Origin: Candidatus Heimdallarchaeota archaeon
Lineage (GTDB): Archaea > Asgardarchaeota > Heimdallarchaeia > Heimdallarchaeales > Heimdallarchaeaceae
Assembly: GCA_016839985.1 (NCBI GenBank)
Contig: JAEOTG010000115.1
Location: 1-15,700 of the forward strand
Length of the DNA stretch: 15,700 nt
Direction of reading: 5' to 3'
Both the position numbers and the translations under genes were made by a program. The notes under the pieces were generated by a model that was not told where the DNA came from, made no database searches, and was given only the letters and a program-made list of their open reading frames with translations. How positions within the stretch are numbered: the stretch's first letter is position 1; each line of letters starts with the position of its first letter. This document shows, in pieces, positions 8,001 through 14,035 of the stretch.

Positions 8001-8643
8001 TAAATACTCTCTCTCATTTTATGAAGCAACATTGCATAGAGCTCCAGCAAAATCAGTTCTACCTCTAATAGATATGATACGCAATAGATTAAATGATAAA
8101 AGTGCTTATGAAGGATTCTTATATTCTCATGAAACTTCAGATATTTTTGCTGGACCTAAATCTACTGCTTATAAGAGTCTTACGAAAATGGAAGATAAAG
8201 TAAACGCACAACTTCATGTTGCAGAACTTATACGCGCAGTTAACATAAAAGATGTTGCATCAAGAATTGTTGTTAATCACTTTATACCGGATTTAATAGG
8301 TAATTTGAGAAGGTTTGGATCTCAAAAAATCAGATGCACAAAATGCAATATGACTTATCGGAGAGTTCCTTTATCTGGGATTTGTTTCAATTGTAAAAAT
8401 AAGAATCTAAATCTTACTGTTTATGAAAAATCAATTACTAAATACTTTAGCATGGCAAAGGGTTTAATTGAGAAATATAATCTCTCTGAATATTTAAAGA
8501 ATAGACTAGAAATAATAAAACACAATGTTGATTCTCTTTTTGTGGAAAGTGAGTTTGTAGATGAAAAAGAAAAAAGAAAAATCAATGGAGAAGTAAAACT
8601 ATCAGACTTTTTTGTCAAATACAATTCAGAAGAAAAACAATAA
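5065..8643 (+). CDS. polC: DNA polymerase II (family D) large subunit DP2
   Basis: This is the catalytic subunit of the archaeal replicative D-family DNA polymerase, 1192 residues and complete. The N-terminal region (EARKKGLDPSLDVEIP) and the GGTAAGVSIL segment are typical of DP2. The double-psi beta-barrel core includes AHPYWHAAKRRNCDGDED; D924, D926 and D928 correspond to the metal-binding aspartates of the active site. A cysteine-rich zinc module spans about C681-C721 with several CxxC pairs, and a second one (C1091, C1094, C1107, C1110) lies near the end. The extreme C-terminus holds EVKLSDFF (1176-1183), which fits a PCNA-binding PIP box with E in place of Q. The length is normal and no intein interrupts the catalytic motifs, where inteins often sit in other archaea. 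The GTG start is chosen because no other in-frame start precedes the conserved N-terminus. The exonuclease subunit DP1 is encoded at the right edge, not adjacent. Confidence 0.97.
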   Translation: MNQINQNEKLSVNIQEYFDSINNDLNRIYSKAKEARKKGLDPSLDVEIPIAKDIADRVEGLIGPRGIGEKIRKYENANLSRENVAFKIAEEICEDTKSVDSKEKEMIAEQALRTSLAVITESITAAPLEGIAKVKIKRNEDGSNYLAVYYAGPIRSAGGTAAGVSILLADFIRKKLGIGKFQPTQREVERYLEEIELYNRVSHLQLPTTKDEQRFAAQQLPIEITGEPTDKIEVTGNRDLKRVETNRLRGGACLVFNDGLIGRSKKLHSRISELGLEGWNWLEELINIHVKAGTFIDEGVSDIYDVDEGNKTETEEIPEVEGEVVSDVGYIKDVIGGRPVFAHPSEKGGFRIRYGRSRNTGLASMGIHPALMGVVDDFLACGTHVRTERPGKGAIVMPVDTIHPPIVKLKSGDVIKVQSYKEACEIRKDIEEIIFLGDMLYGVGEFNQNNFNLVPSGYCEEWWSQELEESLMDISDTTRNNLTKTLEKTISDILKNPFQNIPKSNIAIELSKIFDIPLHPEYTYHWSSISLDDFSFLREYVYENMNYENQELIIPNEVKVKQILENLCIPHKLIDGFINLKNHSFPLLLALGIENKELKSVKNENGKIIDTINSVSGIKIKEKCPNYTGARMGRPEKAKDRRMRPPVHMLFPLGSAGERLRDLFKASNKKVIEIELVHRSCPGCGITTNEVLCTTCEVPTVLVKRCLNCNFYKDEDTCSKCGREMVAYKTSTYSLESRVNQAKETIGGPFPKNVKGVKKLMNKNRVAEAIEKGILRAKHGVFVYRDGTIRFDATDAVLTHFKPKEIGVTVQQLHEIGYSVDIYGKPLEHSNQTVELKIQDIVLNIEGGKHLVKVAEFIDELLDKVYKLPRFYNARKPSDLIGQIIIGLAPHTSAGIVGRIIGFTKAKVNFAHPYWHAAKRRNCDGDEDSVLLALDAFLNFSKHYLPEIRGGQMDAPLILVANINPHEVDDESHNVDTSSKYSLSFYEATLHRAPAKSVLPLIDMIRNRLNDKSAYEGFLYSHETSDIFAGPKSTAYKSLTKMEDKVNAQLHVAELIRAVNIKDVASRIVVNHFIPDLIGNLRRFGSQKIRCTKCNMTYRRVPLSGICFNCKNKNLNLTVYEKSITKYFSMAKGLIEKYNLSEYLKNRLEIIKHNVDSLFVESEFVDEKEKRKINGEVKLSDFFVKYNSEEKQ

Positions 8644-8651
8644 ACTCTCGT

Positions 8652-8661
8652 AAAGTATATC
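8652..8661 (+). promoter_or_regulatory. Possible TATA box of the archaeosortase-like gene
   Basis: AAAGTATATC lies 8 bases after the DP2 stop and about 40 bases before the ATG at 8700. A start near 8683 would leave AGGT (8694-8697) in the leader. The alternative is read-through from the DP2 gene. Confidence 0.25.
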
Positions 8662-8676
8662 AAACGAATCATTTTT

Positions 8677-8690
8677 AACTTCTTGAAGTT
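8677..8690 (+). repeat. Short inverted repeat between the DP2 and archaeosortase-like genes
   Basis: AACTTC and GAAGTT are separated by two bases and followed by a run of Ts. It could be a weak hairpin terminator for the DP2 gene, a protein-binding palindrome in the downstream leader, or chance in AT-rich DNA. Confidence 0.35.
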
Positions 8691-8699
8691 TTTAGGTAA

Positions 8700-9461
8700 A
8701 TGAGCATAATGGAAAAAGAGGAAAAAAACTCCTCCCTTGAACTAAGACTTTTATTGAATCCTAAGGGAAAGCAAAAAACATTATATGTTCTCCTATCATT
8801 TACTGTTGTCGTTGTCTTAACTGTTGTATTATATCTAGTGCCTGATTATTATTTCCTAGAAAAACTTACAAATGATGTGGTTTTCGAAGTTTTAAAAGTT
8901 TACAAATATAACGTAGTCCTAGATGGTCTCTATAGTGAGGCAGAAACAGGAACTTCGATAATAATAGTCATTACAAATTTCTTAACTGGACTAGATGCAC
9001 ATAATTCCTTAACTCCAGTAATAAAATCTTCAGACGCTCAACGTAGATTTGCGGTTGTAAGGGCCTGCACAGGGATGCAAGCTGGTGCTTTACTTATGGC
9101 TTTGATTATTGTTACTCCAGCAGATTTCAAGAAAAAAGTGAAAGCTACAATTTATTCACTAATAGCTCTTATAATTGGGAATTTCTTACGTATTGCTATT
9201 GTTATTGGTATGACTATTACACTGGAGATTACTTATGGAACAAGCTCTTCTGCAGCATGGATGTGGGCACATGATGTTTTAGGAAAACCCATAGGTTTCT
9301 TTGGAACAATCTTCTTTGCACTTATAATAGAAAAACAAGGGGTTCCAATATTGAATACGGTAAGTTTGTGGATTGATTCCCTTCTTGATTTATTTAATTT
9401 AGTCATGAAAAAGATAGGAATTACAGGAAAGAAGAGTAAAACATCCCAGAATAAAAAGTGA
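8700..9461 (+). CDS. Archaeosortase/exosortase-family transmembrane peptidase-transferase
   Basis: A 253-residue multi-spanning membrane protein with the archaeosortase/exosortase catalytic triad in order: RACTG with C123, GNFLRI with R164, and WAHDVLGK with H191. The cysteine sits at the start of a hydrophobic helix, as in the family. Hydrophobic segments are visible near residues 28-48, 83-97, 125-139, 153-177 and 197-211, consistent with an integral membrane enzyme whose active site faces outside. Family members cleave a C-terminal sorting signal (a short motif, a transmembrane helix and a basic tail) and transfer the protein to a membrane or surface anchor. No substrate with such a tail is apparent in this window. 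The start ATG at 8700 follows AGGTAA closely; an ATG at 8709 is an alternative. The C-terminal tail is lysine-rich and cytoplasmic by prediction. The subtype cannot be assigned by eye. Confidence 0.8.
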   Translation: MSIMEKEEKNSSLELRLLLNPKGKQKTLYVLLSFTVVVVLTVVLYLVPDYYFLEKLTNDVVFEVLKVYKYNVVLDGLYSEAETGTSIIIVITNFLTGLDAHNSLTPVIKSSDAQRRFAVVRACTGMQAGALLMALIIVTPADFKKKVKATIYSLIALIIGNFLRIAIVIGMTITLEITYGTSSSAAWMWAHDVLGKPIGFFGTIFFALIIEKQGVPILNTVSLWIDSLLDLFNLVMKKIGITGKKSKTSQNKK

Positions 9462-9530
9462 AAAATTATTTAATTTTATTTCATAAAATCCCTTTTAGTA
9501 GAACTGGTAGCTTTCGATAAGTTTTATTAA

Positions 9531-9545
9531 AGGAATTTATATATG
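9531..9545 (+). promoter_or_regulatory. BRE/TATA promoter of the gelsolin-like gene
   Basis: AGGAA followed by TTTATATATG resembles a BRE plus TATA box, centred about 39 bases before the ATG at 9579. The expected start near 9560-9567 gives a very short leader around GGTGA (9561-9565). Confidence 0.45.
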
Positions 9546-9578
9546 TAATCTCGAAATATTGGTGAATGTGAATCAATA

Positions 9579-10460
9579 ATGAGATATTTAGAAGTTCAAG
9601 AAGATGGATCTTTAATTGAAACCCAAGAATTAGACCTTGGTTCTACAAAAGTTCTAATCGTTGTAGATGAGGATGATAAAAGAATGTGGCTGTGGAAAGG
9701 CTCTGAGTGTCCAATAAGGAAGAAATTCATAGGTAGCAGAGCTTTGTCTGATTTAAGGAAAAAGGAATATGGTTTTGCTTATGTTCCACAAACTTGTGAT
9801 CAAGGTGATGAAACCGCTGAATTTGTAGCTATGATAAAGAAAATTGATAAAGTGGATGCTGTTCCCTCTTCAGTAATCTCAAGAGCTGAAGAAATTATTG
9901 AAAGACAAAGCAGAATTAATGTTTTTGAAGATGTTCCAAGGGAAGAAGAAATTCAACCTACAACAACTGTTTCACGGGAAGACGTGTCACTAAAAGATAG
10001 ACCTGCTCAAGTTCCAGAATCTCAGCTACCAACTCATATGGCTAAAATGGGTGCTCCTGGAAATAGACCCATGCCAACTATTTTATCCGCTTTGGAATCA
10101 GATTCGATAGAAATAAAGAAACCAGAACCTACTGTTGAAGTAAAAAGGAATATACTTGAACAATCTATTGATATCCTAAGAGACTTGGGGACTCCCAAAG
10201 GATTCTATAGAGATTTGATAATAATAGGAAATAAAGTTTATACAGAAACTTATACTGGTGAGTTTGAAGAATTAGACGAACCTCCAGAAGGGATTTTCTT
10301 CTCCAGTTCTCATGTTCCAAGAATGATATGTGAGAATGGTTTAGTTCGCGCCATTGAATTCTTAAAACCAGAAGAAGGAGCTGAATTAAGCGAAGAAGAT
10401 GAAAAGATTGCACAAGACATCGAAGATCTTCTTGCTATGTTTGAGATTGAAGTAGGATAA
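9579..10460 (+). CDS. Gelsolin-repeat-like protein with disordered linker and unrecognised C-terminal domain
   Basis: A 293-residue soluble protein. Residues about 22-82 read KVLIVVDEDDKRMWLWKG, then KKFIGSRALSDLRKKEYG, then DQGDETAEF. This follows the gelsolin/villin repeat pattern: a hydrophobic strand, 'I.VWKG', a helix with aligned basic residues, and a 'V.EGDEP.EF' end. Residues about 110-190 are rich in E, P, T and S and look disordered. A second folded region (about 192-262) contains IIIGNKVYTETYTGEFEELD and a GIFFSSSHVPRMICENGLVR stretch that I do not recognise. The last 25 residues are acidic. There is no signal peptide or membrane segment. Gelsolin-domain proteins in Asgard archaea can act on actin filaments, but a single repeat alone does not show actin binding. 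The gene has its own TATA box and is followed by a pyrimidine-rich tract. Similar small repeats occur in other archaea, so the assignment is moderate. Confidence 0.55.
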   Translation: MRYLEVQEDGSLIETQELDLGSTKVLIVVDEDDKRMWLWKGSECPIRKKFIGSRALSDLRKKEYGFAYVPQTCDQGDETAEFVAMIKKIDKVDAVPSSVISRAEEIIERQSRINVFEDVPREEEIQPTTTVSREDVSLKDRPAQVPESQLPTHMAKMGAPGNRPMPTILSALESDSIEIKKPEPTVEVKRNILEQSIDILRDLGTPKGFYRDLIIIGNKVYTETYTGEFEELDEPPEGIFFSSSHVPRMICENGLVRAIEFLKPEEGAELSEEDEKIAQDIEDLLAMFEIEVG

Positions 10461-10463
10461 TCA

Positions 10464-10489
10464 TTTCCTTCCTTTTTCATTCTTTTTTT
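10464..10489 (+). terminator. Pyrimidine-rich tract, probable U-rich terminator
   Basis: Directly after the gelsolin-like stop codon the plus strand is almost pure C and T, with T runs of five and seven. Archaeal terminators are often simple U-rich tracts. The same tract leads into the ribosome-binding site of the Urm1-like gene, so it may equally be leader sequence. Confidence 0.4.
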
Positions 10490-10496
10490 AGGTGAT
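10490..10496 (+). promoter_or_regulatory. Strong Shine-Dalgarno sequence deciding a TTG start
   Basis: AGGTGAT matches seven bases of the ideal archaeal site GGAGGTGAT. It sits four bases before the TTG at 10501. The overlapping GTG at 10492 is part of this site, so it is an unlikely start. Confidence 0.6.
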
Positions 10497-10500
10497 TCAT

Positions 10501-10782
10501 TTGAAATTATACGAAATGATAGTTCATCTTCATTCCTCAATTCCTACTGAAATAAGATTATTGAGAAATAAATTTGAAGAAGATACAACATTACTGCAAG
10601 GATTGCTTTCAATCCTTTCTCAAAACAAGGATGTTTATGAATTGCTAGTAGTAGATGGAAACATAAAACCTGGTTTTCTAATTATATCGGATAAAGTCGA
10701 ATTAAGAACTACTAAATTATTGAGTTCCTTAATTAAGAAAAACACAGAACTCACTATAATTCCTATTTCTCATGGAGGTTAA
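10501..10782 (+). CDS. Urm1/MoaD/ThiS-like ubiquitin-fold (beta-grasp) protein ending in HGG
   Basis: A 93-residue protein that starts with TTG in my reading. It begins with a strand (MKLYEMIVHLHSSIPTEIR), has a helix with regularly spaced leucines (LLQGLLSILSQ), then strands ELLVVDGNIKPGFLIISDKVEL and ELTIIPISHGG. The free C-terminal Gly-Gly follows an aromatic-free 'I.ISHGG' ending that closely resembles the STLHGG end of eukaryotic Urm1. Proteins of this family are adenylated on the terminal glycine by an E1-like enzyme. They then either carry sulfur for tRNA thiolation or molybdopterin synthesis, or become attached to lysines (SAMP/Urm1 modification). No E1-like gene is visible in the window. 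The lone GG end argues for a functional modifier. An ATG at 10516 is an alternative start but would remove part of the first strand. Sulfur carrier versus protein modifier cannot be decided here. Confidence 0.65.
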   Translation: MKLYEMIVHLHSSIPTEIRLLRNKFEEDTTLLQGLLSILSQNKDVYELLVVDGNIKPGFLIISDKVELRTTKLLSSLIKKNTELTIIPISHGG

Positions 10783-10811
10783 TCTTTCTAGGCTTGCTTA
10801 TTAAAAACTCC

Positions 10812-10826
10812 TTTAGATATATTTTT
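10812..10826 (+). promoter_or_regulatory. Possible TATA box for tRNA-Ser
   Basis: TTTAGATATATTTTT is centred about 44 bases before the mature tRNA 5' end, predicting a start near 10845 and a leader of about 18 bases to be removed by RNase P. Confidence 0.35.
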
Positions 10827-10862
10827 AATTAAAATGGTCTCTAAACAATTTGTTTGTTAGTA

Positions 10863-10948
10863 GCCAGGATAGCCAAGCGGACAACGGCGCTGGTCTTGAA
10901 AATCAGTTCCTTATAGGATCCGGGGTTCAAATCCCCGTCCTGGCTCCA
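10863..10948 (+). tRNA. tRNA-Ser (UGA anticodon), CCA encoded
   Basis: All parts of a class II tRNA are present. The acceptor stem GCCAGGA pairs perfectly with TCCTGGC. The anticodon stem CTGGT/ATCAG encloses the loop CTTGAAA with anticodon TGA at 10897-10899. The long variable arm has a TCCT/AGGA stem with a three-base loop, as expected for serine. The T arm is CGGGG TTCAAAT CCCCG. The 3' end reads discriminator T followed by encoded CCA. The discriminator U is unusual, since archaeal serine tRNAs usually have G at this position. There is no intron. The topoisomerase I gene starts 53 bases downstream. Confidence 0.95.
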
Positions 10949-10957
10949 CAGTATCAA

Positions 10958-10979
10958 TTTCTTTCCCTTGGAAAAGAAA
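10958..10979 (+). repeat. Imperfect hairpin between tRNA-Ser and topA
   Basis: TTTCTTTCC and GGAAAAGAAA face each other across a short CTT loop, pairing with one bulged base. It may help 3' processing or termination of tRNA-Ser, or it may be chance. GGTGTT at 10990-10995 further on could be the topoisomerase ribosome-binding site. Confidence 0.3.
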
Positions 10980-11001
10980 CAAGTAAAACGGTGTTAATTA
11001 A

Positions 11002-13101
11002 TTGTCTTCCATCGCAGGACCTTTCATCCTTGGTATTTCAGAAAAACCACAAGCTGCAAGTAGGATAGCTATAGCCTTGGATGAGAAGAATAAACCGACC
11101 ATGAAGAAGGTTGAAAACATATCTGTTTTCATATGCAATAGAGATGGAAAAAAGATTGTTGTAGCACCTGCATTGGGACATTTATTCTCTCTCTCTTCAA
11201 TAAGTAAAACTTGGAATTATCCTGTTTTAGATTATGAATGGGTACCAAGTTATACCGAAAATAAGAATTTGAAAACAAAGAGTTTTATTGATGCTTTTAA
11301 GACTTTGGCTAAAAATGCAGAGGGAGTTATATTAATGACTGATTTCGATAGAGAGGGAGAAGTAATAGGCTATCTTATACTTAAATATGCAATTGGAAGA
11401 ATACAAGCGGAAAGAATGAAATTTTCTACTCTTACAAGAACTGATATTTTGACAGCTTATAACAATAGGGAAAAAACCTTAGATTTGGGTTTTTTGAATT
11501 CGGGCTTACTTCGTCACTATGTAGATTGGTTGTATGGTATAAATTATTCAAGAGCTTTAAGTTCAGCATTAAAAAGAGTTTCTGGAAGGTTTAGGACAAT
11601 ATCAATCGGTAGAGTTCAAGGACCTACATTGGGTGCTGTGGTTGAATTAGAAAATGAATTAGAATTATTTGTTCCTATACCTTATTGGACAATAGACAGT
11701 AAGGTTCATATAGGGAATAAATTGTTCTCCGCATTTTATGAAAAATCAAAAATTATTACCCATCATGAAGCAATGCAAATAATTAGAGATTGTAGCAGGT
11801 TAGTGGGTAAAGTTTGCGATATAACAAAGGAACAAGTTCCAATTTTTCCCTTTCCACCTTTCAATTTAGGAGATCTTCAAAGAGAAAGTTATAAGCATTT
11901 TAAATTCTCACCAAATAAGACGCTTGCAATAGCTGAAAAACTATATTTGAGTGCGTTAATATCGTACCCAAGAACAGATAGTCAAAAGTTACCTATGACC
12001 TTGGGGCATAAAGCTACATTACAAAAACTTTCAAATCAATCGCAGTATGCAATCTTTGCAAAAGAAATACTAGATAATAAAAAGTTTAAACCTAGAGAAG
12101 GCAAAAAAACAGATGCTGCACATCCTGCAATTCATCCTACTGGTAATAAACCTGAAACAAATCTTCAAGCTAGTGAACAAAAATTATATGATTTAATTGT
12201 GAAACGATACCTCTCTGTTTTTGGTAGAAAAGCTTCAGTTGAACGAAGTAAAATAAAGATAGATGTCAATAATCACAAATTTGAGGTTAGAGGAAGCCAA
12301 ATTCTAGATGAAGGTTGGATTAAATATTATAAGCCATATTACTCACTTGAAGAGCAACTATTACCTGAGATTAAAGTAGATAGTGAGATAAAATTCAAAT
12401 TTATTGATGCAAAAGAACGTTATTCGTCTCCTCCATACCGTTATAATGAATCAACCCTTCTTAAAAAAATGGAAGACGAAAAAATCGGAACTAAAGCTAC
12501 AAGAGCAGGTATAATCCAAACTTTATATGATAGAGGTTATATTGAAGGGAGAGTAATCGCTTCTACACCCTTGGGAAACGCTGTAGTTAGAGTTCTGAAA
12601 GAAGAATATCCAATACTAGTAAAATCTGAAATGACACGAAATTTAGAAAATATGATGGAAAAAGTGCAAGAGGAAAAAAGTGAGGTCAAGAATATTATTC
12701 TAGAAATAAAAAAAGAATTGAAGGAAATGTTAGTTTTATTTCATAAAAAGGAAACTGAAATTGGTATCTCACTTTATGAGGATCTTCAAAAAACAGAAAA
12801 ATCAGACTTACTAACTATTGGTGTATGTTTAGAATGTAAGAAAGGTGAACTAAGAGTTATCAAATCAAGAAAAACAGGAAAGAGATTTATTGCTTGTTCT
12901 TCATATTTTGATAAATCAATAAATTGCACTGTTACATATCCTTTACCTGGTACAGGTGTGATCAAACAAACATCAAAAAAATGCCCTCACGATGGTTTAC
13001 CTCTAATTGAGTGGAGGAAAGGAAAATTTAGAAAAATAATATGCATATCTCCCGAATGCCCATCAAAAAAGGAAAATGCGAAAAATGAAATCAAAAAATA
13101 A
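11002..13101 (+). CDS. topA: DNA topoisomerase I (type IA), archaeal form
   Basis: A 699-residue type IA topoisomerase that relaxes negatively supercoiled DNA through a 5'-phosphotyrosine intermediate. The N-terminal Toprim domain has the conserved glutamate in GISEKPQAAS (E14) and DFDREGEVI with D114, D116 and E118. The catalytic tyrosine is Y322 in LISYPRTDS. The conserved ATRAGIIQTLYDRGYIEG segment of the family lies downstream of it. The C-terminus has a zinc-finger module (C609, C612, C632, C642) and a second, less regular Cys/His cluster (CPHDG and CISPEC), as in other archaeal TopA proteins. It begins with TTG; GGTGTT six bases upstream is the likely ribosome-binding site. There is no helicase domain, so this is not a reverse gyrase. 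The stop overlaps the next gene by 26 bases. Confidence 0.95.
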   Translation: MSSIAGPFILGISEKPQAASRIAIALDEKNKPTMKKVENISVFICNRDGKKIVVAPALGHLFSLSSISKTWNYPVLDYEWVPSYTENKNLKTKSFIDAFKTLAKNAEGVILMTDFDREGEVIGYLILKYAIGRIQAERMKFSTLTRTDILTAYNNREKTLDLGFLNSGLLRHYVDWLYGINYSRALSSALKRVSGRFRTISIGRVQGPTLGAVVELENELELFVPIPYWTIDSKVHIGNKLFSAFYEKSKIITHHEAMQIIRDCSRLVGKVCDITKEQVPIFPFPPFNLGDLQRESYKHFKFSPNKTLAIAEKLYLSALISYPRTDSQKLPMTLGHKATLQKLSNQSQYAIFAKEILDNKKFKPREGKKTDAAHPAIHPTGNKPETNLQASEQKLYDLIVKRYLSVFGRKASVERSKIKIDVNNHKFEVRGSQILDEGWIKYYKPYYSLEEQLLPEIKVDSEIKFKFIDAKERYSSPPYRYNESTLLKKMEDEKIGTKATRAGIIQTLYDRGYIEGRVIASTPLGNAVVRVLKEEYPILVKSEMTRNLENMMEKVQEEKSEVKNIILEIKKELKEMLVLFHKKETEIGISLYEDLQKTEKSDLLTIGVCLECKKGELRVIKSRKTGKRFIACSSYFDKSINCTVTYPLPGTGVIKQTSKKCPHDGLPLIEWRKGKFRKIICISPECPSKKENAKNEIKK

Positions 13102-13327
13102 CAATCTTAAATGTCCCATTTGTAAGAGAGATAAAGAAATTGTTCATCAAAAATATTGCTCAACTCATAATGAAGCAAAGGAAAAATTGCAAAACGGATA
13201 TGAATCATGGTTAAAAGCTTATAATATCCTCTCTTGGGATGATTTTCTACAGCAATTACTATCTCTAGAAGGAGAAGTGGGGAGTCTTATTAGAGATGTA
13301 GCTGAATATGAACTTTATTTTAAGTAA
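13076..13327 (+). CDS. Small zinc-finger protein, function unknown, overlaps topA
   Basis: An 83-residue protein whose start overlaps the end of the topoisomerase gene by 26 bases in another frame, which implies translational coupling. The N-terminus has CPIC (C13, C16) followed by YCSTH (C28, H31), a probable treble-clef or zinc-knuckle site. The rest is helical: NEAKEKLQNGYESWLKAYN, then WDDFLQQLLSLEGEVGSLIRD. Short archaeal proteins of this pattern (CP.C, then YC..H and a YE.W..AY-like helix) are familiar, but I cannot name a function. A start at the ATG at 13085 is equally possible. Because of the overlap it is probably made from the same mRNA as topoisomerase I, which could make it a partner or regulator; that is inference. 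Confidence 0.75.
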   Translation: MRKMKSKNNNLKCPICKRDKEIVHQKYCSTHNEAKEKLQNGYESWLKAYNILSWDDFLQQLLSLEGEVGSLIRDVAEYELYFK

Positions 13328-13381
13328 GATTAATAAAATATTATAACAAAAATTCCGATATCTTCTAAACATTCAAGATAG

Positions 13382-13612
13382 TTAGGAAAACAAAGCTGTG
13401 TGAATTTGTTCTCTTTCAGGCAATCCTTCGATTTTTATTTTACCAACTAAAATTGTTGGAATAGATGATATATTTGATTGACCTTTGAGTTTTATATTCA
13501 CACTTTTATACTGGAAAAGACCATCATATTCATCTAGAACTGTTTTAAGGATATTCTCAGCTACGCTGCAATATGGACAGTCTTCCGCAGTATACAATAC
13601 AATTTCTTTCAT
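13382..13612 (-). CDS. Glutaredoxin/thioredoxin-like small redox protein
   Basis: A 76-residue protein with a minimal thioredoxin fold. It starts MKEIVLYTAEDCPYC with the redox motif CPYC, typical of glutaredoxins, followed by a helix (SVAENILKTVL), a strand (YKSVNIKLKG) and the cis-proline element SIPTILV. The final region is KIKIEGLPEREQIHTALF. It is the length of archaeal glutaredoxin/NrdH-type proteins and would act as a cytoplasmic dithiol reductant or disulfide exchanger. I place the start at the ATG at 13612 because a TATA box lies 26 bases upstream of it; an ATG at 13621 would add three residues. It converges with the topA-zinc protein transcript across a 54-base gap. Confidence 0.85.
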   Translation of the reverse strand: MKEIVLYTAEDCPYCSVAENILKTVLDEYDGLFQYKSVNIKLKGQSNISSIPTILVGKIKIEGLPEREQIHTALFS

Positions 13613-13629
13613 TCCATACATGTTTCTAA

Positions 13630-13646
13630 TTTTAATATTAAAAAAT
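13630..13646 (-). promoter_or_regulatory. TATA box of the glutaredoxin-like gene
   Basis: The minus strand reads TTTTTAATATTAAAATT, centred about 26 bases upstream of the ATG at 13612. This favours a leaderless mRNA starting there rather than at 13621. Confidence 0.4.
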
Positions 13647-13671
13647 CAACAAAAATTTTGGGACTAGCGTG

Positions 13672-13700
13672 AATGATATGCGAATATTACACTTATCATT
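13672..13700. repeat. Inverted repeat upstream of the glutaredoxin-like gene
   Basis: AATGATA (13672-13678) and TATCATT (13694-13700) form a perfect seven-base inverted repeat with a 15-base spacer. It lies between the end of the MazG-like gene and the glutaredoxin-like TATA box. It could be an operator for the redox gene, a 3' hairpin of the upstream transcript, or chance. Confidence 0.3.
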
Positions 13701-13720
13701 TTAACTAATTTTACTGCCAT

Positions 13721-14020
13721 CTAGATTGAATCACAAGAACATGGATTATTGTTACACCTTGGACAAATTTCATCATATTTCCCTTTAAAAGCTGAAGAAA
13801 CATCAATATTCAGAATATTTGCAATACTTAAGGTCCATGCAATTATGTCAACAATTTCTTCTTTTATTTTCTCTTCATCCTCTAAAAGGACTGACTCAGC
13901 TAATTCTCCCACCTCTTCCATTAATTTAAGTACTGTTTTTTCAATTCCTCTTTTACTATCTTTTTCCAAGTATAGATTCTTCATTAATTCTTGAGATTCC
14001 TTAATAATTCTCACCCTCAT
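13721..14020 (-). CDS. MazG-like nucleotide pyrophosphohydrolase with cysteine-rich tail
   Basis: A 99-residue all-helical NTP pyrophosphohydrolase of the MazG superfamily. The metal-binding pattern EExxE...ExxD is complete: MEEVGE (E35, E36, E39) and EEIVD (E55, D58). Enzymes of this group hydrolyse (d)NTPs to NMP and pyrophosphate and are thought to clear unwanted nucleotides. The N-terminal ELMKNLYLEKDSKRG segment fits the usual family start. The C-terminus carries CPRCNNNPCSC (C86, C89, C94, C96), a likely zinc site that also occurs in some archaeal members. The gene starts 15 bases after the Sec61-beta stop, so the two are probably cotranscribed. There is no ribosome-binding site before the ATG, but GAGGGTGAG lies just inside it. 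Confidence 0.85.
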   Translation of the reverse strand: MRVRIIKESQELMKNLYLEKDSKRGIEKTVLKLMEEVGELAESVLLEDEEKIKEEIVDIIAWTLSIANILNIDVSSAFKGKYDEICPRCNNNPCSCDSI

Positions 14021-14035
14021 AAATCAATAAAATTC

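Noticed and set aside
8421..8672. Minus-strand open frame of 83 codons
   Set aside because: It is antisense to the DP2 zinc module and PIP box.
10850..11068. Plus-strand open frame of 72 codons
   Set aside because: It runs through the tRNA-Ser gene and into the start of topoisomerase I in another frame.
11002..13101. Reverse gyrase
   Set aside because: There is only the type IA topoisomerase part; no helicase domain precedes it.
13328..13381. Strong hairpin terminator between the converging genes
   Set aside because: Only weak ATCTT/AAGAT pairing and AT-rich sequence are visible.
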